The notes beneath the pieces are model-generated. The model was not told the origin of the DNA. It made no database searches and worked only from the letters and a program-made list of their open reading frames with translations. Positions 9,796-17,983 of a stretch of 33,674 nt of DNA are shown here, one piece after another. Every line of letters begins with the position of its first letter. Within the stretch, counting starts at the first letter, position 1. The stretch spans positions 1 through 33,674 of the forward strand of contig NZ_ATYR01000043.1 of the NCBI RefSeq assembly GCF_000427785.1, in the 5' to 3' direction. A program made the position numbers and the translations under genes. The DNA comes from Massilia alkalitolerans DSM 17462. GTDB lineage: Bacteria > Pseudomonadota > Gammaproteobacteria > Burkholderiales > Burkholderiaceae_D.

Positions 9796-10620
9796 TTATG
9801 TTTGCTTGGTTGTTTTGTTAGGTTGATTCGGTTTTTTCTTTGCCGGCTTCACCGGCTTGGTGACGTCATCCGGCACAGCCAGCGCCGCCGAGGACAGCGC
9901 CAGGCCGTTCGGGTAGCGCATGTCGATGGTGTCGATGCGCCCTTCCTGCAGCCGCGCGACCAGCTGCGGGTAGACGCCCACCAGCCGCTGCACGCGCTTC
10001 TTCAGCGTGTCCTTGTCCTGCTCGCGCCCCAAAGCCACGCTCATGCCGTTGTCCAGCTTTACGGTCCAGGCATACCGGTCGGACAGCGACAGCGCCATCG
10101 GCGCCAGCTGTACCGGCGCAAACAGCGAACGCAGTTCGGTGAAGCGGGCCAGCACTTCCTTCTCGCTGCCGCGCGGGCCGCTGAAGGCCGGCAGCTCGTG
10201 GTCGTCGTCGGCCTCGGCCAGGTTGGCGGTAAATACGTCGCCCTTGACCGACAGCAGGCGGCCATCCTCGCCCCAGGTGCCGAGCGCCTCGTGCTCTTCC
10301 ACCTCGACGATCAGCTGGTCCGGCCATTCGCGGCGCACCGTGGCGCGCCGCACCCATGGCACCGATTCGAACGTCGCCCGCACCCCTTCCAGGTCCGTGG
10401 TGAAGAAGTTGCCGCGGATCTTGCCGACCACGCCGTTGCGCACCGTGAGCTCGTTCACGTGGCGTAGCGGCAGCTGGTACATGCTTTCCACCGTCACCGC
10501 GCGCAGCGAGAACATGGGGAGCTGGGACAGCCACCACACGCCAGAGCCCAGGACGGCGAGCACGGTCAGCGCCACCAGGCTGCTGGCGGTTGCGTTGAGG
10601 GCGCGGACGTCATGCCACAT
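9796..10620 (-). CDS. ftsQ: FtsQ, divisome scaffold protein
   Basis: A 274-residue bitopic membrane protein of the FtsQBL complex. A short cytoplasmic segment is followed by one membrane helix (about residues 14-32, LVALTVLAVLGSGVWWL). The POTRA domain follows (LRAVTVESMYQLPLRHVNEL), then the FtsQ/DivIB domain, with PWVRRATVRREWPDQL the familiar core. The C-terminus is an unusually lysine- and proline-rich tail (KPVKPAKKKPNQPNK), probably disordered. It lies six bases after ddl. Confidence 0.94.
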   Translation of the reverse strand: MWHDVRALNATASSLVALTVLAVLGSGVWWLSQLPMFSLRAVTVESMYQLPLRHVNELTVRNGVVGKIRGNFFTTDLEGVRATFESVPWVRRATVRREWPDQLIVEVEEHEALGTWGEDGRLLSVKGDVFTANLAEADDDHELPAFSGPRGSEKEVLARFTELRSLFAPVQLAPMALSLSDRYAWTVKLDNGMSVALGREQDKDTLKKRVQRLVGVYPQLVARLQEGRIDTIDMRYPNGLALSSAALAVPDDVTKPVKPAKKKPNQPNKTTKQT

Positions 10621-10626
10621 GCGTTC

Positions 10627-11598
10627 TTATTCCTTTGCCTTCGCCATCTTCAGGCGGGCGGACGCCAGGATTTCCAGGCACAGGTCTTCGTAGCCGATGC
10701 CCACCGCGCGCGCGGCCATCGGCACCAGCGAGTGCGAGGTCATGCCCGGCGAGGTGTTCACTTCGAGCAGGAAGGGACGCATGTCTTCCTTGCGCACCAG
10801 CACGTCGATCCGGCCCCAACCCTCGCAGCCGAGCGCGCGGTAGGCGTTCACGGCATGGCGCTGGATCTCTTCCGTCAGGGCCGCATCCAGCGGCGCCGGG
10901 CAGTGGTACCGGGTGTCGTCGGTGAAGTACTTGTTCTGGTAGTCGTAGTTGCCTTCCGGGGCCACGATCTCGACGATCGGCAGGGCGCGCGCAGTCTTGC
11001 CGGTGCCCAGCACGGCGACGGTGAACTCGCGCCCGGTGACGAATTCCTCGGCCAGCACTACCGGGTCGAAGCCGATGGCCAGGTCGACGGCGGCCTTCAG
11101 CTCGTCGGCCTTGTTCACCTTGGTAATGCCGATGGTCGACCCTTCGAGCGGCGGCTTGACGATCATCGGCAGGCCGAGCGCGACCAGGACTTCGTCGAGG
11201 TCGGTGGACGGATCGATCGCCATGTAGTCCGGCGTCGGGATCTCGTCCATCTTCCAGATCTTTTTGGTGGTGATCTTGTCCATGCCGACGGCGGACGCCA
11301 TCACGCCGCTGCCGGTGTAGGGAATGCCGAGCTGCTCGAGCGCGCCCTGCAGGCTGCCGTCCTCGCCGTAGCGGCCGTGCAGCGCGATGAAGACACGGTC
11401 AAACTTCTGCTCGGCCAGTTCGGCCAGGCTCTGGGTGCCCGGGTCGAAGGGGTGGGCATCGACGCCGCGCGATTTCAGGGCGTTGAGGACGCCGGTGCCG
11501 GACATGATCGACACGTCGCGTTCGGCGGAGCGGCCGCCGAACAGCACGCCGACCTTGCCGAAGGATGCCGGATCAAAGGTGGGAGTAGTTACGTTCAC
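10627..11598 (-). CDS. ddl: D-alanine--D-alanine ligase
   Basis: An ATP-grasp ligase that makes the D-Ala-D-Ala dipeptide later added by MurF. The 323 residues include the N-terminal VGVLFGGRSAERDVS motif, HGRYGEDGSLQGALE and the C-terminal Mg-binding LEVNTSPGMTSHSLVP. It starts with GTG at 11598, three bases after the murC stop. As the copy in the dcw cluster it corresponds to ddlB of E. coli. Confidence 0.96.
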   Translation of the reverse strand: MNVTTPTFDPASFGKVGVLFGGRSAERDVSIMSGTGVLNALKSRGVDAHPFDPGTQSLAELAEQKFDRVFIALHGRYGEDGSLQGALEQLGIPYTGSGVMASAVGMDKITTKKIWKMDEIPTPDYMAIDPSTDLDEVLVALGLPMIVKPPLEGSTIGITKVNKADELKAAVDLAIGFDPVVLAEEFVTGREFTVAVLGTGKTARALPIVEIVAPEGNYDYQNKYFTDDTRYHCPAPLDAALTEEIQRHAVNAYRALGCEGWGRIDVLVRKEDMRPFLLEVNTSPGMTSHSLVPMAARAVGIGYEDLCLEILASARLKMAKAKE

Positions 11599-11601
11599 GA
11601 T

Positions 11602-12990
11602 TCAGGCCTTTGCATTGGTCAGTTGTTGCGGGACACCGCTGATCGAGCCGGCGCCCATGGTGAGGACGACGTCGCCGTCGCGCGCCACGTTCATGATGGC
11701 GGCGGGCATGTCGGCGATCGCCTCCACGAAAATCGGTTCCAGCTTGCCGCCGGTGCGCAGCGCGCGCGCGAGGGCGCGGCCGTCGGCGGCCACGATCGGC
11801 GCTTCGCCGGCGGCGTAGACGTCGGCCAGCAGCAGCACGTCCGGGGTCGCCAGCACTTTCACGAAGTCTTCGAACAGGTCGCGCGTGCGGCTGTAGCGGT
11901 GCGGCTGGAAGGCCAGCACCAGGCGCCGGCCCGGATAGGCGGCGCGCGCGGCGGCCAGGGTCACCTCGGTCTCGACCGGGTGGTGGCCGAAATCGTCCAC
12001 CAGGGTGAAGCTGCCGCCGCCGGGGATGGCCACTTCGCCGTAGCGGGTGAAGCGGCGGCCGACGCCGCTGAAATTCTGCAGGCCCAGGTTGGTCGAGACG
12101 TCGTCGATGCCGATCTCGCGCGCGATCGCGACTGCCGAGCAGGCATTGAGCACGTTGTGCATACCCGGCTGGTTCAGCACGAACCTGGTATCCGGATAGC
12201 CCTGCTGGCGCACCGTGAAGTGCATCTGCACGCCTTCGGCGTGGGCGTCGATGGCGCGCACTTCGGCGTCCGGCGAGAAGCCGTAGGTCGTCACCGGCTT
12301 GGTCACCTGCGGCAGGATGGCGCGCACGTGCGGGTCGTCGATGCACATCATCACCCGGCCGTAGAACGGCAGGCGGTGGGTGAAGTTCACGAACGCGGCC
12401 TTCAGCTTCTCGAAGTCGTGCTCGTAGGTGTCCATGTGGTCGGCGTCGATGTTGGTGATCACCTCGATCATCGGCGTCAGGTTCAGGAAGGAGGCGTCCG
12501 ACTCGTCGGCCTCGGCCACGATGTAGTCGCCCGAACCCAGTTTGGCGTTGGCGCCGGCTGCGGTCAGGCGCCCGCCGATGACGAAGGTCGGATCCAGGCC
12601 GCCCTGGGCCAGCACCGAGGCCACCAGGCTGGTGGTGGTGGTCTTGCCGTGGGTGCCGGCAATCGCGATGCCGCGCTTCAGGCGCATCAGTTCGCCGAGC
12701 ATGATCGCACGCGGCACCACCGGCACCTTGGCGGCGCGGGCAGCGACCACTTCCGGATTGGCTTCGTTGACGGCGGTCGAGGTCACGACCACGTTGGCGC
12801 CGACCACGTGTTCGGCCGAGTGGCCGGTGTACACGCGGGCGCCCAGTTCACTCAGGCGCTGGCTGGCGGCATTGCTCGACAGGTCGGAACCCGACACGTT
12901 GTAGCCGAGGTTGAGCAGCACTTCGGCGATGCCGCTCATGCCGCTGCCGCCGATGCCGACGAAATGGATGTTCTTGATCTTGTGCTTCAT
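11602..12990 (-). CDS. murC: MurC, UDP-MurNAc--L-alanine ligase
   Basis: MurC adds L-Ala to UDP-MurNAc, the first of the four Mur ligase steps. The protein is 462 residues. The N-terminal Rossmann motif is HFVGIGGSGMSGIAEVL and the ATP loop is AGTHGKTTTTSL. HHPVE in the C-terminal part is family-typical. Its ATG directly abuts the murG stop (TAAATG), consistent with translational coupling. Confidence 0.97.
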   Translation of the reverse strand: MKHKIKNIHFVGIGGSGMSGIAEVLLNLGYNVSGSDLSSNAASQRLSELGARVYTGHSAEHVVGANVVVTSTAVNEANPEVVAARAAKVPVVPRAIMLGELMRLKRGIAIAGTHGKTTTTSLVASVLAQGGLDPTFVIGGRLTAAGANAKLGSGDYIVAEADESDASFLNLTPMIEVITNIDADHMDTYEHDFEKLKAAFVNFTHRLPFYGRVMMCIDDPHVRAILPQVTKPVTTYGFSPDAEVRAIDAHAEGVQMHFTVRQQGYPDTRFVLNQPGMHNVLNACSAVAIAREIGIDDVSTNLGLQNFSGVGRRFTRYGEVAIPGGGSFTLVDDFGHHPVETEVTLAAARAAYPGRRLVLAFQPHRYSRTRDLFEDFVKVLATPDVLLLADVYAAGEAPIVAADGRALARALRTGGKLEPIFVEAIADMPAAIMNVARDGDVVLTMGAGSISGVPQQLTNAKA

Positions 12991-14085
12991 TTATTTGCTC
13001 ATCCCGGCCAGTTGCTCCAGTTCGCGCGCGATTGCCTCATTCGCATCGCGCTTGCCCACTTTGTGCGCCGCCTGCGCCATTGCCAGGCAGTCGGCGCGCG
13101 TTGTCGTTTGCAGCAGGCTTGCCAGCCGCTGCGGATTCAGTTCGCCCTGCGGCAAATGCACTGCCGCCTTCTGTTCGTGCATCCAGATCGCGTTGTCGCG
13201 CTGGTGGCTGGTGGTGCTCGCGACAAACGGCACCAGCACGCTGGCCACGCCGGCCGCCGTCAGTTCCGAGACCGTGATCGCGCCGGCGCGGCAGATCACC
13301 AGGTCGGCGTTCGCATAGCTTGCGGCCATGTCGTCGATGAAGTCGACCACATTGGACTGCACCCCGGCCGCCGCATAGGCGGCGCGCAGCGCGTCGATGT
13401 TCTTCTTGCCCGACTGGTGGGTCACGACCGGACGCGTTGCCGGGTCGATCTGCGCCAGCGCGGCAGGCACGCTGTCGTTCAGCACCTTGGCGCCCAGGCT
13501 GCCGCCGACCACCAGCACGCGCAGCGGGCCGCTGCGGCCGGCGAAACGCGCGGCCGGTAGAGGCAGGTCGAGGATCTGCTGGCGCACCGGATTGCCGGTG
13601 ACGACCGCCTTGCCGGCTGCCGCGCCGAAATCGGCCGGGAAGCCGAACAGCACGCGGCTGGCGATCGGGGCCAGGGTCTTGTTCGACAGCAGGAGCGCCG
13701 CATCGGCATTCACCAGGGCCAGCGGAATGTTGCGCGTCTTCGCCATCATCCCGCCCGGGACCGTGACGTAGCCACCCATGCCCAGCACGACATCGGGTTT
13801 GCGCCGGCCAAGGTAGCGGCGGCAGGCGGCGAAGGCGCCCAGCATCTTGAAGGCGCCCTTGATGGTGTGGCCCAGGCCCTTGCCGCGCATGCCGGCGAAG
13901 TCGATGCTGTCCATCGGGATGCCGGCCTTCGGCACCAGCTCGGTTTCCATGCCATGGGCGGTGCCCAGCCACGAAACTTCCCAGCCGCGCGCGCGCATGG
14001 TCTGCGCGATCGCGATGCCGGGGAAGATGTGGCCGCCGGTGCCGGCGGCCATGATCATCAGGCGCTTCCTCATTGGCGTACTCAT
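12991..14085 (-). CDS. murG: MurG, lipid II synthase (GT28)
   Basis: MurG transfers GlcNAc from UDP-GlcNAc to lipid I at the inner face of the membrane. The 364-residue product begins MSTPMRKRLMIMAAG and carries the glycine-rich GTGGHIFPGIAIA loop. The C-terminal donor-binding segment is RAGAITVSELTAAGVASVLVPF. The start at 14085 overlaps the ftsW stop by four bases (ATGA); an alternative ATG is at 14073. The frame stays open upstream through ftsW, but that stretch is out-of-frame ftsW sequence. Confidence 0.96.
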   Translation of the reverse strand: MSTPMRKRLMIMAAGTGGHIFPGIAIAQTMRARGWEVSWLGTAHGMETELVPKAGIPMDSIDFAGMRGKGLGHTIKGAFKMLGAFAACRRYLGRRKPDVVLGMGGYVTVPGGMMAKTRNIPLALVNADAALLLSNKTLAPIASRVLFGFPADFGAAAGKAVVTGNPVRQQILDLPLPAARFAGRSGPLRVLVVGGSLGAKVLNDSVPAALAQIDPATRPVVTHQSGKKNIDALRAAYAAAGVQSNVVDFIDDMAASYANADLVICRAGAITVSELTAAGVASVLVPFVASTTSHQRDNAIWMHEQKAAVHLPQGELNPQRLASLLQTTTRADCLAMAQAAHKVGKRDANEAIARELEQLAGMSK

Positions 14086-15299
14086 GTCCGCCCTCCCCGC
14101 ATGCGCACGCGGTTCTCGTAGTCGACCCGCAGCAGGATGGCCAGGCCAATGCAGTTGAACATCACGCCCGAACCGCCAAAGCTCATCAGCGGAAGGGTCA
14201 GGCCCTTGGTCGGCAGCAGGCCGAGGTTGACGCCCATGTTGATGAAGGTCTGGGCGCCGATCCAGATGCCGACGCCCTTGGCGACCAGGCCGGCGAAGAT
14301 CTGGTCGAGGGCGATGGCCTGGCGGCCGATGTCGAAGGCGCGCTTGACCAGCCAGTAGAACATCGCGATCACGACGAGCACGCCGACCAGGCCGAGTTCT
14401 TCGCCGATCACGGCCATGATGAAGTCGGTGTGCGCTTCCGGCAGGTAGAACAGCTTCTCGACGCTGCTCCCCAGGCCCACGCCGAAGAATTCGCCGCGCC
14501 CGAAAGCGATCAGGGAATGCGTCAACTGGTAGGCCTTGTCCAGCGCATGGCCATCGGCCCATGGGTCGAGGTAGGCGAACATGCGGGCGCGGCGGAACGG
14601 CGACAGCGCGATGATCGCGCTGAAGATCAGCACCAGCAGCGCGCCGATGCCCCCGAACCAGACGATATTGATCCCGCCCAGGAACAGGATGCCCATGGCG
14701 ATGCAGACGATCACGCCGAAGGCGCCGAGGTCCGGCTCCAGCAGCAGCAGGCCGCCCACCAGTCCGATCGCGACCATCATCGGCAGGAAGCCCTTGGTCA
14801 GCTTGTGCATGTATTCCTGCTTGCGCACCGTGAAATCGGCCGCGTACAGCACCACCGCGATCTTCATGATCTCGGACGGCTGCAGCTGCATGACCTTCAG
14901 CGGCAGCCAGCGGCGCGCACCGTTGACGGACACGCCGATGCCCGGGATCAGCACGATCACCAGCAGGAACAGCGTGCCGATGAACATCATCGGCGCGTAC
15001 TTCTGCCACACGGCGACCGGCACCTGGAATACGACGGCCGCGGCCACCATCGAGACGATGATGTACATCATCTGGCGGTACAGGAAGTATTCGTTCTTGT
15101 CGTTCAGGTAGGCGAACTTGGGCGAATCCGGCAGCGCGATCGAAGCCGAATACACCATCACCAGGCCGAACATCATGAGCAGCACGGTGACCCAGACCAG
15201 CAGCTGGTCGTAGTCCATCATCTTCGACGGACGGCTGCGCGCCGCGATGCTTGCATCGCTGCTGGAGCCGGAGAACTTGAACGGAAGCTGGAAAGCCAT
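14082..15299 (-). CDS. ftsW: FtsW, SEDS septal glycosyltransferase
   Basis: FtsW polymerises lipid II at the septum together with the transpeptidase FtsI. The 405-residue protein has about ten membrane segments. It ends with the SEDS signature region LPLMSFGGSGVMFNCIGLAI. Its ATG overlaps the murD stop by one base (TGATG) and its stop overlaps the murG start. Confidence 0.96.
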   Translation of the reverse strand: MAFQLPFKFSGSSSDASIAARSRPSKMMDYDQLLVWVTVLLMMFGLVMVYSASIALPDSPKFAYLNDKNEYFLYRQMMYIIVSMVAAAVVFQVPVAVWQKYAPMMFIGTLFLLVIVLIPGIGVSVNGARRWLPLKVMQLQPSEIMKIAVVLYAADFTVRKQEYMHKLTKGFLPMMVAIGLVGGLLLLEPDLGAFGVIVCIAMGILFLGGINIVWFGGIGALLVLIFSAIIALSPFRRARMFAYLDPWADGHALDKAYQLTHSLIAFGRGEFFGVGLGSSVEKLFYLPEAHTDFIMAVIGEELGLVGVLVVIAMFYWLVKRAFDIGRQAIALDQIFAGLVAKGVGIWIGAQTFINMGVNLGLLPTKGLTLPLMSFGGSGVMFNCIGLAILLRVDYENRVRMRGGRT

Positions 15300-16798
15300 C
15301 AGATCTCCTGCCCCTTCTCCAGCGCCAGCTCGCGCACGGCGTCGACGAACACCTGCGCGCGGTGCGCGTAGTTGGTGAACATGTCGAGGCTGGCGCAGGC
15401 CGGCGACAGCAGCACGGCGTCCCCTGGGCGCGCCAGGCCGGCGGCGCGGCGCACCGCTTCCGGCAGGCCCGGCAGATCGAACACCGGCACGCCGCTCGGC
15501 TCGATCGCGGCGCGGACCGCCGGCGCATCGCGGCCAATCAGGAGCACCGCGCGCACGTAGCGCGACGCGGGCAATGCCAGGGGCGCGAAGTCCTGGCCCT
15601 TGCCGTCGCCGCCGGCGATCAGGAGGATCTGCTGGTCTTCGCCCGCAAAGGCTTTACCGAGGCCTTCCAGCGCAGCGACCGTCGCGCCGACATTGGTGCC
15701 CTTGCTGTCGTCATAGAAATCGACGCGGTCGATGTTCGCGACCAGTTCCACGCGGTGCGGCTCGCCCGCGTATTCGCGCAGGCCGTGCAGCAGCGGGGCC
15801 AGCGGCAGGCCGCAGGCGCGGCACAGGGCCAGCGCGGCCAGCGCGTTCGAGGCATTGTGCAGGCCGCGGATTCTCAGCGCATCGGCCGGCATCAGGCGGT
15901 TGACGCTCACTTCGACCGGCGGCGCGGTCTCGCCCTTCTTGAGCTTCCTCGGCGGCTCATCAATGAGCGCGACGGCATTGGCAAGCCACAGCACGCCGCG
16001 TTCGTTGACCAGGCCGAAGCTGTCGGGCGCGGACGGCTCGTCGGTGCCGAAGGTGAAAGTCGGGGTGTCGGGCGCGCCCATGCGCATCACGATGGCGTCG
16101 TTCCGGTTCAGCACGCGCACGGTATCGGTACCGAAAATGCGCGCCTTGTCGGCGGCATAGGCGTCCATGCTGCCATGCCAGTCGAGATGGTCCTGGGTCA
16201 GGTTCAGCACGGTGGCCGCATCGGCCTGCAGGCTGAAGGTGGTGTGCAGCTGGAAGCTCGACAGCTCGAGCACCCAGGCCTGCGGCAGGTCTTCGCCATC
16301 CAGGCATTCGCGCAGCACGTCGAGCGCGGCCGGGCTGATATTGCCGGCCACGCGGGTCGACAGGCCGGCGCGGCGGCACAGCAGGCCGGTCAGGCTCGTC
16401 ACCGTGGTCTTGCCGTTGGTGCCGGTGATGGCGATGACTTTCGGCGTGTAGGCACGTTCCGCGCGCAGGTGCGCGAGCGCCTGTGCGAACAGCTCGATCT
16501 CGCCCCATACCGGGATATTGCGCGCGCGCGCCTGCGGCGCGACCTGGGCGAGTTCGCGCTCCGGCGCCAGTCCCGGGCTGACCGCGACGAAGTCCATACC
16601 GTCGAGCAGGGGCTCGCCGAACTCGCCGCCGACGAACTCCGCGTTCGGCACCGCCTGGCGCAGCGCGAACAGGCGCTGCGGCTCGGTGCGCGTGTCGGCC
16701 ACGCGCACGCGTGCCCCGCAACGCGCCAGCCATTGCGCCATCGCCAGCCCGGATTCACCCAGGCCCAGCACCAGTGCGGATTTGCCTTCGTAGTTCAT
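15299..16798 (-). CDS. murD: MurD, UDP-MurNAc-L-Ala--D-glutamate ligase
   Basis: MurD adds D-Glu. The 499-residue product is longer than the roughly 440 of E. coli; the extra length seems spread through loops such as the KLKKGETAPPVEVSVNRL stretch. Key motifs are LGLGESGLAMAQWL at the N-terminus, ITGTNGKTTVTSL (ATP loop) and DDSKGTNVGATVAAL in the C-terminal domain. It lies 14 bases after mraY. Confidence 0.96.
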   Translation of the reverse strand: MNYEGKSALVLGLGESGLAMAQWLARCGARVRVADTRTEPQRLFALRQAVPNAEFVGGEFGEPLLDGMDFVAVSPGLAPERELAQVAPQARARNIPVWGEIELFAQALAHLRAERAYTPKVIAITGTNGKTTVTSLTGLLCRRAGLSTRVAGNISPAALDVLRECLDGEDLPQAWVLELSSFQLHTTFSLQADAATVLNLTQDHLDWHGSMDAYAADKARIFGTDTVRVLNRNDAIVMRMGAPDTPTFTFGTDEPSAPDSFGLVNERGVLWLANAVALIDEPPRKLKKGETAPPVEVSVNRLMPADALRIRGLHNASNALAALALCRACGLPLAPLLHGLREYAGEPHRVELVANIDRVDFYDDSKGTNVGATVAALEGLGKAFAGEDQQILLIAGGDGKGQDFAPLALPASRYVRAVLLIGRDAPAVRAAIEPSGVPVFDLPGLPEAVRRAAGLARPGDAVLLSPACASLDMFTNYAHRAQVFVDAVRELALEKGQEI

Positions 16799-16812
16799 TG
16801 TTTAGCGTAGCT

Positions 16813-17982
16813 TCAGCGCAGTTTTAAGGTGGACAGGCCGACAAGGACCAGCATCATCGTCACGATCCAGAAGCGGACCACGACCTTGGTCTCCTTCCAG
16901 CCTTTTTGTTCGAAATGGTGGTGCAGCGGCGCCATCAGGAACACGCGGCGGCCGGCGCCGTAGCGCTTCTTGGTGTACTTGAACCAGGTGACCTGGATGA
17001 TCACCGACAGGGTTTCGGCCACGAACACGCCGCCCATGATGAACAGGACGATTTCCTGGCGCACGATGACGGCGATGGTGCCGAGCGCGCCGCCCAGCGC
17101 CAGCGCGCCGACGTCGCCCATGAACATCTGCGCCGGGTGCGCGTTATACCAGAGGAAGGCCAGGCCCGCGCCCGCCATCGCGCCGCAGAAGATCAGGAGT
17201 TCGCCGGCGCCCGGGATGTAGGGGATGAACAGGTACTTCGCATAGGTCACGCTGCCGGTCAGGTAGGCGAACAGGCCAAGGGCGGCGCCGACCATCACGG
17301 TCGGCATGATCGCCAGGCCATCCAGGCCGTCGGTGAAGTTGACCGCGTTCGAGGAACCGACGATGACGCAATAGGTCAGCGCAATGAAGCCCCACACGCC
17401 CAGCGGGTAGCTGATCGACTTGAAGAAGGGCACGATCAGGTCTGCTTTAGGGGGCAGGGTCATCGAGAAGCCCGACTGCACCCAGGCGTAGAACAGCTGC
17501 AGCACTTCCCACGGGTTCGCGGCCGAGACCGAGAACGCCAGGTACAGGGCCGAGGCGATGCCGATCAGCGACATCCAGAAGTACTTTTCGCCCGAACGCA
17601 TGCCTTCCGGGTCCTTGTAGACCACCTTGCGGTAGTCGTCGACCCAGCCGACGGCGCCGAAGCCCATGGTCACCACCAGCACCGGCCAGATCAGGCGGTT
17701 CGACAGGTCGCACCACAGCAGGGTCGAGACGCCGATCGAGATCAGCACCAGCACGCCCCCCATGGTCGGGGTGCCGTGCTTGGCCAAGTGGGTCTGCGGG
17801 CCATAGGTGCGCACCGCCTGTCCGACCTTCATGGCGGTCAGCTTGCGGATGACGGCCGGGCCGCAGACCAGGCCGATGGCGATCGCGGTGATGGTCGCGA
17901 AGACCGCGCGGAACGTGATGTAGTTGAACACGCGCAGCGGACCGATGTAGTCCTGAAAATATTGGGCTAGCCAGAGAAGCAT
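16813..17982 (-). CDS. mraY: MraY, phospho-MurNAc-pentapeptide translocase
   Basis: MraY transfers phospho-MurNAc-pentapeptide to undecaprenyl phosphate, making lipid I. The 389-residue, roughly ten-helix protein has GWVDDYRKVVYKDPEGM (the conserved DD pair), NFTDGLDGLA (catalytic Asp) and the C-terminal APLHHHFE histidine motif. Its ATG follows the murF stop after one base. Confidence 0.97.
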   Translation of the reverse strand: MLLWLAQYFQDYIGPLRVFNYITFRAVFATITAIAIGLVCGPAVIRKLTAMKVGQAVRTYGPQTHLAKHGTPTMGGVLVLISIGVSTLLWCDLSNRLIWPVLVVTMGFGAVGWVDDYRKVVYKDPEGMRSGEKYFWMSLIGIASALYLAFSVSAANPWEVLQLFYAWVQSGFSMTLPPKADLIVPFFKSISYPLGVWGFIALTYCVIVGSSNAVNFTDGLDGLAIMPTVMVGAALGLFAYLTGSVTYAKYLFIPYIPGAGELLIFCGAMAGAGLAFLWYNAHPAQMFMGDVGALALGGALGTIAVIVRQEIVLFIMGGVFVAETLSVIIQVTWFKYTKKRYGAGRRVFLMAPLHHHFEQKGWKETKVVVRFWIVTMMLVLVGLSTLKLR

Positions 17983-17983
17983 G

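Noticed and set aside
10612..13560. A 982-codon plus-strand open frame across ftsQ, ddl, murC and murG
   Set aside because: It runs antisense to four well-identified genes and has shadow-like composition. Length alone is not evidence at this GC.
12991..15537. An 848-residue frame that could be taken as an N-terminally extended MurG
   Set aside because: The first ~480 codons are ftsW and murD sequence read in the wrong frame. The real MurG starts at 14085 with an ATGA overlap.
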